From contig JAQSXU010000013.1 of NCBI GenBank assembly GCA_029256485.1, positions 25,643-89,642 on the forward strand: a stretch of DNA of 64,000 nt. The letters are read 5' to 3'. Both the position numbers and the translations under genes were made by a program. The stretch comes from Clostridiaceae bacterium. Lineage in GTDB: Bacteria; Bacillota_A; Clostridia; Clostridiales; Clostridiaceae. Within the stretch, counting starts at the first letter, position 1. Each line of letters begins with the position of its first letter. Under the pieces are notes generated by a model that saw only the letters and a list, made by a program, of their open reading frames with translations, had not been told where the DNA came from and searched no databases. Shown one piece after another: positions 37,364 through 46,463 of the stretch.

Positions 37364-37481
37364 TATGATTTTTCTCACTTTATACACTTATTATAAGCAC
37401 ATTTAAATGGTAATATCAAGCACTTTAAAATAAAAGTTTCACAATTGAAATTAGTTCAAGCTATGCTGAAAAAGCTTAATT

Positions 37482-39494
37482 TTAGTAAACTTTTAATGAG
37501 TAAGCCATAGATGTACTATATGCTCCATTGTAACCTATAACCTTCACATAATAAGTACCTGTTTTTCTAGCATAGTAACTAATACTTTCAGCCAATGTGC
37601 CAGAATTGTATGACCTTGCTACTAAGTTTCCAGAGGAATTATATAAATATAAATCATAATCGCCGGGAAGATTTGTTAGACTAACATTTATATATCCAAT
37701 GGAACTTTGAGTAAACTTGTAATAATCCACATCAGTGGAATTTCCTATATATGCATTGTAAATAGTGCCTTTATTTATAGAATAAGCTTGACTTGCTGTA
37801 TTATTAGGTTCATATGAATCTGTAGAGGTGCTTTCAACAATACCTACTGCATCATAAGCACTGCCGACAGCATTAACTTCCTGACTGCTTGTTCCATATA
37901 AATCTGTTGCTGCTTGAGTTAGAGCATTTCTTGCTCCTAGAAAATCTGTAGTTGGAATCATATAATTAGTTAGTGCTCTATAGTAAATTTGTGCAGTTTC
38001 TGAGCATCCTAAAGTTTGAGCAATTAAATATGCTGCTTTATTTGTTATACCTGAATTTGTATGCACTCCGCCATAATCGCTGGTGGTATAATAATAATTA
38101 CTCATATTATCTGGCTGATTATACAAAGTAGGATTTGCCAAACTTCTCAGAGCATCTCCACTGGTTCCTGGTGTGTACACATCATCACCAATCAGCCAAT
38201 CAGCTGAGTTAAAAGTCCATGTACCCCCGTTTTTAACATTATATTTATCATAGGTTTCTACCAGAACACCTAATACATCAGACATGGATTCATTTAATGC
38301 ACCTGATTCATTACTGTAATTTAAATTTGCAGTTTTTTCTGTTACCCCATGAGTCATCTCATGAGCAACTACGTCTAAATCTCCGCTTAGATAAGTAAAT
38401 TCAGTACCGTCTCCGTCTCCATAAACCATTTGAGTTCCATCCCAAAATGCATTATTGTATGACCTATCATAATGTACTGTGGAAACTAAACTCATACCTC
38501 CATTATCAAGGCTATTTCTATTGAATAAATTTTTATAGAAATCATAAACTACCCCGCCAAAGTATTCAGCACTTACTGCTGCTTTAAAAGTTTCCGTATT
38601 AAAAACATTTATACTATTTGTTACTATACTTCCTGGTTCTGTCTTTGTATTGTTTGCTGTATAAGTAGTGATTTCACCACTCATGGGCTTAGTAGTATCT
38701 TCCATATTGTAGGTACTTCCAACCAGGTAGAGGTTTAAAGGTTTTGTACTTCCATCTACAGCTATGCCGCTGCCTGAAACAGAGCCATCATATCTTAATT
38801 TATCTTCCTTTTCTAAAATAGTTCCAGATGTTGCTTCAACGTATACGTCGTAGTTATTTATTTTAGGTTCATCAAATTTTATGTTAACTTTATATGCCTT
38901 ATAAGCTTTTTTATCTTTAATGTATGCTAATGTTTCAACTTTAGGATCATAAGCCAGCTTTGTAAATGTAAATTGTTTTTTTGCTATTTCTACTGCATCT
39001 TCTACAGATAGTGCACTATTTCCTAATGATGATATAGAAGTAACATTTTTTTCTACTTCTCCAGTAACATTATTAATAGTTCCGTCCTTATTGTAGTGTA
39101 CCGTAATCATCTTGTCCTTAACTGGGAGTCCATTAATTAGCTGAACAATACTAACATGTGTGTACCCTAAAGGATCCTTTTCATTTTTTATTATCTTATA
39201 ACTATATCCTAAGTTCTCTAAGCCAAAAACAGCCTCATTTTCCTTAACAAAATTAATCACGTCATTTTTATCAGTAATTTTCTTAGAGGATAAAGTTCCA
39301 GACAAAAATACTTTTCCCTTAGAGTCATCAAAATACACCTTTAGTTTGTTACCACTGAGCTTTTTCATTTCATCTAAGATCTGTTCTTTTGAGTTTTGAG
39401 GATTTGACAAATTTGCCTGAGCTGCTAAACCATTAGATCCTGTAAGCATAACCATTCCAAAAGTAAGGGCAATAGATATTATTTTCTTATTCAT
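37482..39494 (-). CDS. Secreted thermolysin-like M4 zinc metalloprotease
   Basis: 670 residues. A signal peptide (about 1-25, ending GLAAQA) is followed by a propeptide with FTP/PepSY regions (about 35-230). The catalytic domain has HEMTH (378-382), zinc ligand E402 (SGALNESMSD) and the proton-donor His segment GGVHTNSGI. A C-terminal PPC domain (about 555-670, DSYEPNNTASQAYS... TGTYYVKVIGYNGAYS) completes it. It is an extracellular neutral protease for peptide nutrition. It is monocistronic and lies directly beyond the displaced spo0A end. Confidence 0.95.
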   Translation of the reverse strand: MNKKIISIALTFGMVMLTGSNGLAAQANLSNPQNSKEQILDEMKKLSGNKLKVYFDDSKGKVFLSGTLSSKKITDKNDVINFVKENEAVFGLENLGYSYKIIKNEKDPLGYTHVSIVQLINGLPVKDKMITVHYNKDGTINNVTGEVEKNVTSISSLGNSALSVEDAVEIAKKQFTFTKLAYDPKVETLAYIKDKKAYKAYKVNIKFDEPKINNYDVYVEATSGTILEKEDKLRYDGSVSGSGIAVDGSTKPLNLYLVGSTYNMEDTTKPMSGEITTYTANNTKTEPGSIVTNSINVFNTETFKAAVSAEYFGGVVYDFYKNLFNRNSLDNGGMSLVSTVHYDRSYNNAFWDGTQMVYGDGDGTEFTYLSGDLDVVAHEMTHGVTEKTANLNYSNESGALNESMSDVLGVLVETYDKYNVKNGGTWTFNSADWLIGDDVYTPGTSGDALRSLANPTLYNQPDNMSNYYYTTSDYGGVHTNSGITNKAAYLIAQTLGCSETAQIYYRALTNYMIPTTDFLGARNALTQAATDLYGTSSQEVNAVGSAYDAVGIVESTSTDSYEPNNTASQAYSINKGTIYNAYIGNSTDVDYYKFTQSSIGYINVSLTNLPGDYDLYLYNSSGNLVARSYNSGTLAESISYYARKTGTYYVKVIGYNGAYSTSMAYSLKVY

Positions 39495-39597
39495 AAGAAC
39501 CTCCTAACATTTATATTTTAATAAATAATACATTATTTGGGCATTTTTGTAAACAATTATTTTATTACATTTTTATACATTTTATTTTTCACATAAA

Positions 39598-39639
39598 AAT
39601 AGACTTTCTCCATTTTTGTACAAATGAAGAAAGTCTATT
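39598..39639 (-). terminator. Terminator beyond the displaced spo0A 3' end (probable original spo0A terminator)
   Basis: AATAGACTTTCT / AGAAAGTCTATT with an inner CATTT/AAATG extension runs into TTTTTATGTG on the minus strand. It lies 24 nt past the stop of the displaced spo0A fragment. No comparable terminator is seen after the full-length spo0A at 50416. Confidence 0.82.
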
Positions 39640-39662
39640 GACTATTTTTATAAAATTATATA

Positions 39663-39843
39663 TTAGCTCACTTTATTTTTCAATCTTAATTTATCTGCAA
39701 CCATGGCAATAAATTCATTCAGAGTTAGTTGGCTTGCCTTTATCATTGTGTATAGTATAGCCAAAGAGCTTGTTTATAGTGTCAACTTGACCTCTGCTCC
39801 ATGCAACTTCTATAGCGTGTCTTATAGCTCTTTCAACTCTGCT
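39663..39843 (-). pseudogene. spo0A': Displaced 3' end of spo0A (DNA-binding domain remnant)
   Basis: Read on the minus strand, this encodes the last ~57 codons of Spo0A, from [18 protein letters not shown] to KLRLKNKVS and a TAA stop at 39665-39663. Against the intact gene I count 29 base differences, all synonymous. There are also two indels: an extra ATA (Ile) codon that restores RHAIEVAW, and a 4-nt TGAA duplication after NSE that creates an immediate stop. There is no start codon or RBS. Homology begins abruptly at the SRVERA codons, as expected for an integration junction. Confidence 0.9.
39819..39832 (-). repeat. Candidate att core, left copy
   Basis: The 14-bp AGAGCTATAAGACA (minus strand) is identical at 50564-50577 and lies at the edge where homology between the two spo0A 3' ends begins. 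Confidence 0.5.
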
Positions 39844-40135
39844 TATATCAAGGCTTTCAAGGTTTTTAATGTTTTCACCATAATACAAATATACAATAAT
39901 ATATCTTTTTAAGTTTTAAATATTAAATAGTAATCACTTATCAACTCTTACCTTATTTGTTGGTTTAGGTCTTAGATATTTGTTGGTTTATCCATATGAC
40001 CTTATTTACATTTTATCAATAGGATATAAGATCGTCAATTGCTATTCTTACACAATTAATCAAATTATTTATAGGCTTTTTCATTAAAGTTTATTGCTCT
40101 GATAACTTCTAATCTTATAGTTCTATTAAAAATAA

Positions 40136-40159
40136 AGAGCACGGCTAATGCCGAACTCT
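40136..40159 (-). terminator. Terminator after the 167-residue orphan gene
   Basis: AGAGTTCGGC / GCCGTGCTCT (2x2 internal loop, TATT-type loop) runs into TTTATTTTTAATAG on the minus strand. Between this and the spo0A remnant (39844-40135) I see no gene. Confidence 0.7.
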
Positions 40160-40276
40160 TACATCTGATAAATCTTAAATTTTAAAAACATTGATACATC
40201 ATAAGATTCAGTTTATTACGTGATTGTTTATCGCTATCTGGAACAAATACTCCGATTAGTATAAATGTCAAACTAA

Positions 40277-40780
40277 CTATACTGGTGTTCTAACATATAA
40301 TAGACCATTCTCACAACATACAGACCAAACCGTGTTACGTTCAGAAAGTATCGATTCAAAGATGTACCACGCATAATCCATCTCAACATCATATAATATT
40401 GTTATTGCTTTTTTATTTTTAAATACTATTTGCATACTATTATCGGTAAAATCTATTGTTTCAACTTCAGAACCATCAAGCCATTTTAAGTATGTCAATT
40501 CATATGATAGAATTGGCTCAACTGGCTCAACTATTTCGATTGCTTTATATTTTTCAATTTTCTCCTTCCATACTTCTTCAGAATCGAACCACCATTCACC
40601 TTGAATCCTAATATCAATATTCCAAGGTAATTTATGTCCATTAAAATATCCCTCTGTCATTCGTTCAAATCTTAATGTAAAAAAAGAATCATAAAGAAAT
40701 CCTTTAAAATAAGCATCCTTGATTAATAAACTAACTAATGTTTCTGATTTTTCACGATTTTCTTCTGTTAGTGCTTCCAT
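40277..40780 (-). CDS. Hypothetical protein of the island
   Basis: 167 residues from the ATG at 40780, with GGTGG 6 nt upstream. No family is recognised. It is acidic and Trp/Tyr-rich (IQGEWWFDSEEVWKEKIEKY, YLKWLDGS), with a beta-rich C-terminal half (MQIVFKNKKAITILYDVEMDYAW). This look is common among immunity or small regulatory proteins of mobile elements, but that is only an impression. It ends at its own terminator and lies 207 nt downstream of the AbiGi-like gene. Confidence 0.6.
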   Translation of the reverse strand: MEALTEENREKSETLVSLLIKDAYFKGFLYDSFFTLRFERMTEGYFNGHKLPWNIDIRIQGEWWFDSEEVWKEKIEKYKAIEIVEPVEPILSYELTYLKWLDGSEVETIDFTDNSMQIVFKNKKAITILYDVEMDYAWYIFESILSERNTVWSVCCENGLLYVRTPV

Positions 40781-40987
40781 AATTACCACCCAATCTTTGC
40801 ATCAAATTGCGTTTATATGTTTTGCAGTATTTTGTAATTCCAAATTAATGATATAAATTAATTATACATTTATTTCCTTCTACCAATCAACATAAAACTG
40901 ATATTTTAAACCTACATCTTAAAAAGCAAATACTTGATTTTGAACTCATAAAGGAAATTCATACTACTATCTTCTGTAATACTATTT

Positions 40988-41650
40988 CTACATCAATACA
41001 CTTTTTAATATTGTAATCCCATAAATTTCTTTCATTATCTCTGGAGGACACTTTTCAATAAAATACTTCCAACAATATGAATCATATAATATAACATGTG
41101 TCATATTAGTTTCAAATATAAAGTCCTTTGGATACCTCCATTCCCTCTCATGTGTCCAATCAATTATATTAGGATTTTCAGGAATAAGTTGTAGATTTAC
41201 AATTCTCCAATGCTCTTCTTTAGGTAAAATATTCTTTGCTTTATCTGTCTGCTCATAAAAAACTGGTCGTCCACCTTTACCAAACACATAAAACTTTCCG
41301 AATGCTAATCCAACACCACAATACCTTACTTTCATAAAATTTGATTCTTTCCTTTTTAGTTGTTCATATTTTACATTTTGAACTAAACTATACATAGGAA
41401 CATCTTGAAAGCATACAGCTGGTGTATTTCCAACTATAAATCCACTTTGAGTTGTGCTACCATTAATTTTTTTATCTATTAGTATTTTTATTAAATTATC
41501 TACTGCATTTAAATTCAATTCTCTTTCGCCTTTAAAATCTATAGATTTTAAATCCTCTTCTGTTGGTTTTGTTAAGTGAGTTATCATGCCAGTCATATCT
41601 GTTCTATTAGCTATTCTTTCTTGCCAACTTCCGAAATTAAAGTTTCCCAT
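40988..41650 (-). CDS. AbiGi/DUF2971-like putative defence protein
   Basis: 220 residues; a run of seven G precedes the ATG by 6 nt. The N-terminal MITHLTKP, the middle LIKILIDKKINGS...AVCFQDVPMYSL, then GLAFGKFYVFGKGGRPVFYE and the C-terminal IDWTHEREWRYPKDFIF follow the order seen in AbiGi-type and DUF2971 proteins, which occur in abortive-infection loci. No AbiGii partner is adjacent. The ITHLT and EREWR blocks may mark an ADP-ribosyltransferase-like fold, which is inference. The 330 nt upstream (41651-41981) contain only a repeated terminator-like sequence and the end of the next small ORF. Confidence 0.55.
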   Translation of the reverse strand: MGNFNFGSWQERIANRTDMTGMITHLTKPTEEDLKSIDFKGERELNLNAVDNLIKILIDKKINGSTTQSGFIVGNTPAVCFQDVPMYSLVQNVKYEQLKRKESNFMKVRYCGVGLAFGKFYVFGKGGRPVFYEQTDKAKNILPKEEHWRIVNLQLIPENPNIIDWTHEREWRYPKDFIFETNMTHVILYDSYCWKYFIEKCPPEIMKEIYGITILKSVLM

Positions 41651-41854
41651 TAATTCCCCCCCAATAATACATGATTGTTTAATCCAAAATTAACCATATA
41701 TATATTAATTATATAATTCTACAAACATTGTTTCAAACAAAAACTTATATTTTAGATATTTATTATAATTGATACCCTATCAGATTTAATATTATTATAC
41801 TTGAAAATAGAAACTTACCTATAGATTTATCCCACTTTATTTCTGATCAATAAT

Positions 41855-41882
41855 AAAGAACCAGACTTATCTGTCCAGTTCC
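41855..41882. repeat. Repeated terminator-like sequence, copy 1
   Basis: 28 bp matching 44156-44183 at 26 positions (AAAGAACCAGACTTA, then CTG-CCAGTTCC). It can fold as GAAC-CA-GAC / GTC-CA-GTTC and is flanked by T runs on the plus strand and TTTATTATTG on the minus strand. It probably acts as a terminator for minus-strand transcripts of the island. Confidence 0.6.
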
Positions 41883-41981
41883 TAAATTTTTTCTTACAAT
41901 CGTTTATACTTATATGCTTTATATATTATCCATCCACCAAGAGCAATAGCAATTATCCAGTTATGAATTGGGTAATTATTA

Positions 41982-42173
41982 TTAATAATAGAAAGAATAA
42001 AAACATTTCAAAACATTAATTATCTGACAAATGTATACTGATTTTAAATTTTGAATCCTCTTATTCTGCTGTTTGTTCACAAAAATTTCTTTAAACTTTA
42101 ACTGGAACATAACTTGTATTACAATAACAATGATACACAGTGGGGTACTTGTTAAATACAATTCAATAAACAA
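41982..42173 (-). CDS. Possible small membrane protein, perhaps frameshifted
   Basis: 63 residues with a TTG start directly after GGGGGG, and a hydrophobic head (LYLTSTPLCIIVIVIQVMF). Just past its stop another frame reads INNNYPIHNWIIAIALGGWIIYKAYKYKRL to a stop near 41901 without a start codon. This suggests one longer two-helix protein broken by a frameshift. No family is recognised. Confidence in a functional product is low. Confidence 0.3.
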   Translation of the reverse strand: MFIELYLTSTPLCIIVIVIQVMFQLKFKEIFVNKQQNKRIQNLKSVYICQIINVLKCFYSFYY

Positions 42174-42345
42174 ATCCCCCCATTAACATGTTAAGTATTC
42201 AGCTTTAAATTTATTATGGTCTAATTCAGCTACAGTTCAAAGAGTAGGATGTACACACTGGCACGAGATAGCATAACTAACCTCATTTTCTTTAGTACTT
42301 GTATCAGTATAAATAATAATTAATAATAATATACTAAACCTCGGT

Positions 42346-43398
42346 TTAAGTTAACCTTTTTAATCTTGCCAAAGAATTTTCGGAACTTAATTTTTCTGGT
42401 AATTCATTGTCAAATTCACCTTTAAAATATCTTTCTTTAAATTCTATATACTGAGACTTATCATTACTCTGCCTTTTGTATTTGTTATGAAACAACTCAT
42501 GTATTTCTTTTTTTATTGCTATACCATAACCATACTTATAATGTAATTCTAAACAAGTATCTACGATCATTTTTAATTGCTCTTCCTCATAATCTCTTAT
42601 TCTTTTTTTCAAAGGTAATTTAAGATATCCCAGTGTTTCTTCCAATATCTCGCTAAAGTTCTTATTAACATGATGTATTATTAGTGATTTTTTATATCCA
42701 GTGATGGAGCAGCGTCTATTACAATAGTTAAATGAATCATATTTCCACTTCTTCATTTTATCTCTTACATGATTCTGTAATGGAGAAACTCCATCTTTCC
42801 ACTGGTATGCATTCTCTCCACTGACCTTATCATATCTACAACCTTTACACCCTCCTTTTTTAAGCCTAAAGTTCGCATATTTAACCTCTTGCGTACCAAG
42901 TTCTGGGTGTATCCGACAGTGAAATTTTAAATAATTATCTACGTTAGTAAACTCATTGCTTAACAAGGTCAACTGTCTTTCATCAAATTCTTCTCTAATT
43001 TTTTCAATTGTATGCCTTCTTCTTTTTTCCCTTATCCTTTGTGAAATGCCATCAATATGATGGGGACATTTTACACCATCACCATGTTTTGATTTCATAA
43101 CATCAAGATATTTTTTTCCTTGACATTCCTTACAGCAATCCTTTTTAACTACAACTCTTTGTTCGAGGTATTTCTTATATTTCTTCAGAACTGGTTTATT
43201 ACAATAGTCACATTTCACTTCAACCTCATACATTGATGATGACATTAAATCATCTACTCGCACCATGATTTTTGTACCTTCTGGTACTGTTAGATTTCCA
43301 TCTCTATCTGGTCTTTTAGATAAAATGTAACCTAATTCCGTAAGGTGTTTTATGTATTTAGGATTCAACGTAATTTCAACTTCACTTGTTAATAACAT
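42346..43398 (-). CDS. Phage-type HNH-like zinc-finger protein
   Basis: 350 residues; AGGGGG lies upstream of the ATG. It is very basic. Zinc-knuckle pairs are visible: CDYCNKP with CCKEC, then CRIHP and GGCKGC. The centre has CNRRCSITGYKKSLIIHHVNK followed by an Asn and, about 70 residues on, EIHELFHNKYK. This H-H...N...H arrangement fits HNH nucleases of phages and mobile elements. A homing or packaging-type nuclease is likely; catalysis is inferred. It is coupled to the small gene 9 nt upstream. Confidence 0.68.
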   Translation of the reverse strand: MLLTSEVEITLNPKYIKHLTELGYILSKRPDRDGNLTVPEGTKIMVRVDDLMSSSMYEVEVKCDYCNKPVLKKYKKYLEQRVVVKKDCCKECQGKKYLDVMKSKHGDGVKCPHHIDGISQRIREKRRRHTIEKIREEFDERQLTLLSNEFTNVDNYLKFHCRIHPELGTQEVKYANFRLKKGGCKGCRYDKVSGENAYQWKDGVSPLQNHVRDKMKKWKYDSFNYCNRRCSITGYKKSLIIHHVNKNFSEILEETLGYLKLPLKKRIRDYEEEQLKMIVDTCLELHYKYGYGIAIKKEIHELFHNKYKRQSNDKSQYIEFKERYFKGEFDNELPEKLSSENSLARLKRLT

Positions 43399-43407
43399 GT
43401 TATCCCC

Positions 43408-43731
43408 CTATATTAATTCAATAGATTTTACAAAAGAATTAATTTCATCACTGCATTGTTTAAGCAGCTGCAAGACATGATTAATTTCATAATCTATTGG
43501 TGTATACGCTTTGTCAAGTTGTAAGTATACACCATTCTCTGTATCAAACTTAGTTGGAATACATAATAATCCAACTTCAACCTTAAAAATGAAAGTAGAA
43601 TTAAATGGATTATAACTCCAAGTAAGCATAGCTTGTTCAAGAACATCCTCAGTTATATATTTAACTCCCAGACATTCTGCACAGTCTTTTATGGTTTGGA
43701 TTAACTCTTCTTTTTCTAACAGAGCAAACAC
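43408..43731 (-). CDS. Small hypothetical protein upstream of the HNH-like gene
   Basis: About 107 residues if the GTG at 43731 is used; the AAAGGGG just before it is unusually close, so the start is uncertain. No family recognised. It is soluble with two cysteines, a helix-rich N-terminus and a GVYLQLDKAYTPIDYE centre. The 9-nt gap to the HNH-like gene indicates one transcript. The ~510 nt upstream (43732-44241) hold no gene, only the terminator-like repeat and a GAACGTTC palindrome. Confidence 0.55.
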   Translation of the reverse strand: MFALLEKEELIQTIKDCAECLGVKYITEDVLEQAMLTWSYNPFNSTFIFKVEVGLLCIPTKFDTENGVYLQLDKAYTPIDYEINHVLQLLKQCSDEINSFVKSIELI

Positions 43732-44155
43732 CCCTTTAATTTTATAAAAGTTATTTATGAACGTTCACATAGGTACATTTTAGCATATAAACATTAATTT
43801 TACTGAGCAAAATAACATTATTCACATATAATTTACATTACGTTCGCCTTTGTTCTATTTCCTTTGATTAACTATTGTGATATGATAAAAAGTTGTTATT
43901 TTTATAATAACTCTATCTGAAGTAAAAGTAGAACTGTAATTTTTATAAATAAAACCATGACTTTTAATGATAATATATTTTTTTCATTGTCTGAAATCAA
44001 AGTATAGACTTTTACAGAATACTAACAACCATAAAAATTGTGAATTTATTTGAATTTTAATAACCCATCAGACCAGACCTACTCTATACATATAGTTATA
44101 GAACAACCACCTCCAGATTGTTAACCCACGTCCCCCATCTTCAGAGCAAATAAAA

Positions 44156-44183
44156 AAAGAACCAGACTTAACTGCCCAGTTCC
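44156..44183. repeat. Repeated terminator-like sequence, copy 2
   Basis: Second copy of the 28-bp sequence at 41855-41882 (two differences), lying 58 nt past the stop of the small recombinase gene and probably ending its transcript. Confidence 0.6.
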
Positions 44184-44241
44184 ATTTCTTTTCTATTTTA
44201 TTCTTTATATCATCTCAATTCCTTCTTGTATTACATACATT

Positions 44242-44865
44242 TTATAAATTTAAACTATTATAAACATCCGATATAACTTCCTTTGTGATACCAATATATC
44301 TCAATGTTACACTTGCACTACTATGGTTTAGCATCTTTTGCAAGGTATTAATTATACTTGGGTTAGTTTTAATGTTTTTCGCATAGATGTGATATGCAAA
44401 TGTTTTTCTTAGAGTATGAGTACCATAATTACCCTTAATGTTTAACTCTTTTAAGGTTGTTTTAATTATCTTATGTGCTGATTCAACGGTTAATGCTCCA
44501 TTACCTTTTCTACTCTTGAATAAATAACTATCAATATCTATACCCTTTAAAGTGCTTAGATACAGTGCAATAGAATCCTTGGCACTCTTATTTAATTCAA
44601 ATTCTCTTTTTTTATCTGTCTTTTGTTCGTTAATAGTAACCTTGTCTACTATTTTGCCATCTTGGAATATATCTGTAATTTTTAAACTAAGTAAGTCTCC
44701 TATTCTCAATCCAACATTAATACCCACTACAAATAACATATAATCTCTTTTATTCTCTTTACCTATAAGGTATTGTTTTATCTTTGCTATGTCCTTAATA
44801 TTTTTTATTGGTTCTACTTCCTCTGCTTTATTTATCCCTCTACTTGTTTTGTTATCTGTTTCCAT
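44242..44865 (-). CDS. Small tyrosine recombinase (catalytic domain only)
   Basis: 207 residues from the ATG at 44865, with GGGGGT 8 nt upstream. The tyrosine recombinase residues are present: Arg in GLRIGDLL, His and Arg in THTLRKTFAYH, His in LNHSS and Tyr in RYIGI. It lacks the N-terminal core-binding domain of full-size integrases, as do several short recombinases of clostridial plasmids and phages. It may act in resolution rather than integration. Confidence 0.85.
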   Translation of the reverse strand: METDNKTSRGINKAEEVEPIKNIKDIAKIKQYLIGKENKRDYMLFVVGINVGLRIGDLLSLKITDIFQDGKIVDKVTINEQKTDKKREFELNKSAKDSIALYLSTLKGIDIDSYLFKSRKGNGALTVESAHKIIKTTLKELNIKGNYGTHTLRKTFAYHIYAKNIKTNPSIINTLQKMLNHSSASVTLRYIGITKEVISDVYNSLNL

Positions 44866-44997
44866 ATTTAGAACCCCCAACAATGCTAATTTATGAGATA
44901 ATTGTATCATTTCTTAGCATTCAACACAATAGGATTATTAAATATATTTAATTACAACTTTGCAAACATAGTAATATCAATAGTTGCACGTGTTTTA

Positions 44998-45032
44998 TCC
45001 AATGCTAACTTATACACAAAGTTGGCATTGGA
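44998..45032. repeat. Inverted repeat in the 670-nt gene-free gap
   Basis: TCCAATGCTAACTT / AAGTTGGCATTGGA, 14-bp arms with one mismatch and a 7-nt loop. It lies between divergent genes at 44865 and 45537. The remainder of that gap shows no gene. It may be an operator or recombinase site. Confidence 0.5.
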
Positions 45033-45536
45033 TTATATAACTTACTGCTTTGTAATAGTATAACTACTTCTTCAACAATAAACAAAACATCTTTTAACTT
45101 AATCATCTGTCTTCTAATCTCAACGTGGATATAGTTCATTATAGCTTACATACTTATCACACTTGATTTAAGATACAATATACTTTAAGAATGATATATC
45201 ACTCATACTGATGTTAAATTATTGAACCTACTCGTAAAACAAAGCATTTAAGAGATAGTGTCGTAGTCATACGAACAAAATCACCTTATATGGTCTTATA
45301 TAGTCAAATATAGCAATTTGGATTAAAAAATCTCAAGCTTTATAACGCTCTTGTAACTATAAGTCGTAAATAAAAACAGCGTTATCCAAACGAATGTACA
45401 TCCAAGCAAAAACCTTACTTTTGTAATATTTCTATCAAAACAATTTCTTTATTGCATATTACAGTATATGGTATAATTTAAAGAAGAAACTATTACACAC
45501 TTATAGATTATTGTGCAGTAATAAGGAGCAATGAAG

Positions 45537-45896
45537 ATGAGTATAGAAGATAGATTTAGAATTTTATTAATTAGACTTATTAAAAATTTAGCTAATAAAA
45601 ACTATGAGCAAATTATAATTGATAAACAAAATGGAAGGCTTTCAGAGGAAGATATTATTCAATCAATTTATAAATACTCGGAGGATTGGAATATTGAAGC
45701 ATTGATTACTATGCCTCCCAAAAATGAATTTGATAAACTTGATTTAATTAAGATAACACATTCTCCAGAATATGTACTACACTTTGACCTATGGATAAAT
45801 GGAGAGAAAAGCGACCTTACTCTTATATGCGAGATAGAAGTAGATCAATTAGATAATATTATTAGATTTGAAATTGATGATATTCATGTAATGTAA
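45537..45896 (+). CDS. DUF7668-like hypothetical protein
   Basis: 119 residues from the ATG at 45537 (GGAG 8 nt upstream); the ATG at 45531 is too close to the RBS. The layout, an N-terminal helix pair, RLSEEDIIQSIYKY, LHFDLWINGEKSDLTLICEI and ending FEIDDIHVM, resembles the DUF7668 family, which has no known function. It is one of two plus-strand genes in the island. Confidence 0.55.
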   Translation: MSIEDRFRILLIRLIKNLANKNYEQIIIDKQNGRLSEEDIIQSIYKYSEDWNIEALITMPPKNEFDKLDLIKITHSPEYVLHFDLWINGEKSDLTLICEIEVDQLDNIIRFEIDDIHVM

Positions 45897-45983
45897 TTAG
45901 ACCCTTTAGTTCCGAACATTTTTATATGATGGACAACCGTAATTTATGATTTAGTCATATGCTAATTTAAAAGGAGAAAAAAT

Positions 45984-46253
45984 ATGCAAACAAAAACAAA
46001 ATCATCACTAATTATACTAATACCATGTTATCTTATTTGGTTTTTAGGATATGAAATGATAATCATAGGAAATAAAATGGGTTATGCAGCTGAAATAATA
46101 GGTGCTGTTCTCAGTTATGTGTTTCTTATACGGTTAATTCGTTTACTAAAGTCAAAGAGATTCAAGAATATTATAATAGTTTTCATATCATTATTTTATT
46201 TGAGTGATATAATAACAAGCTTATTCTTTTTGATTAGAATAATTATGAGTTAA
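45984..46253 (+). CDS. Small three-helix membrane protein
   Basis: 89 residues; AAAAGGAG lies 7 nt upstream of the ATG. Three hydrophobic segments (about 8-28, 32-50, 62-86) are separated by short basic loops (RLLKSKRFK). Family not recognised. It is followed by a terminator and probably co-transcribed with the DUF7668-like gene 87 nt upstream. Confidence 0.6.
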   Translation: MQTKTKSSLIILIPCYLIWFLGYEMIIIGNKMGYAAEIIGAVLSYVFLIRLIRLLKSKRFKNIIIVFISLFYLSDIITSLFFLIRIIMS

Positions 46254-46304
46254 CAGATTTATTAAGAAGTTTTATTTATGAAAAATATTATTTTATGATA
46301 TAAC

Positions 46305-46345
46305 AAACACTATATAATAATAAATATATAGTGTTTTTCTTTTGC
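46305..46345 (+). terminator. Terminator after the small membrane protein gene
   Basis: AAACACTATATA / TATATAGTGTTT with an 8-nt loop, followed by TTCTTTTGC on the plus strand. Confidence 0.8.
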
Positions 46346-46463
46346 AACATAAAGGTATCTTATTTGCAATTATATTTGAAGAGATTTAGGAAATAAATTA
46401 TTCCACCCAAGGATAACATACTGTTAGATTTATACTATCCAGCACTAATATTACTATTCAAAC

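Noticed and set aside
39703..39912. 69-codon plus-strand ORF over the displaced spo0A end
   Set aside because: It is the antisense shadow of the spo0A fragment, without an RBS.
43758..43767. TGAACGTTCA palindrome as a LexA/SOS box for the HNH operon
   Set aside because: Clostridial/Bacillus LexA sites need four bases between GAAC and GTTC; here there is none.
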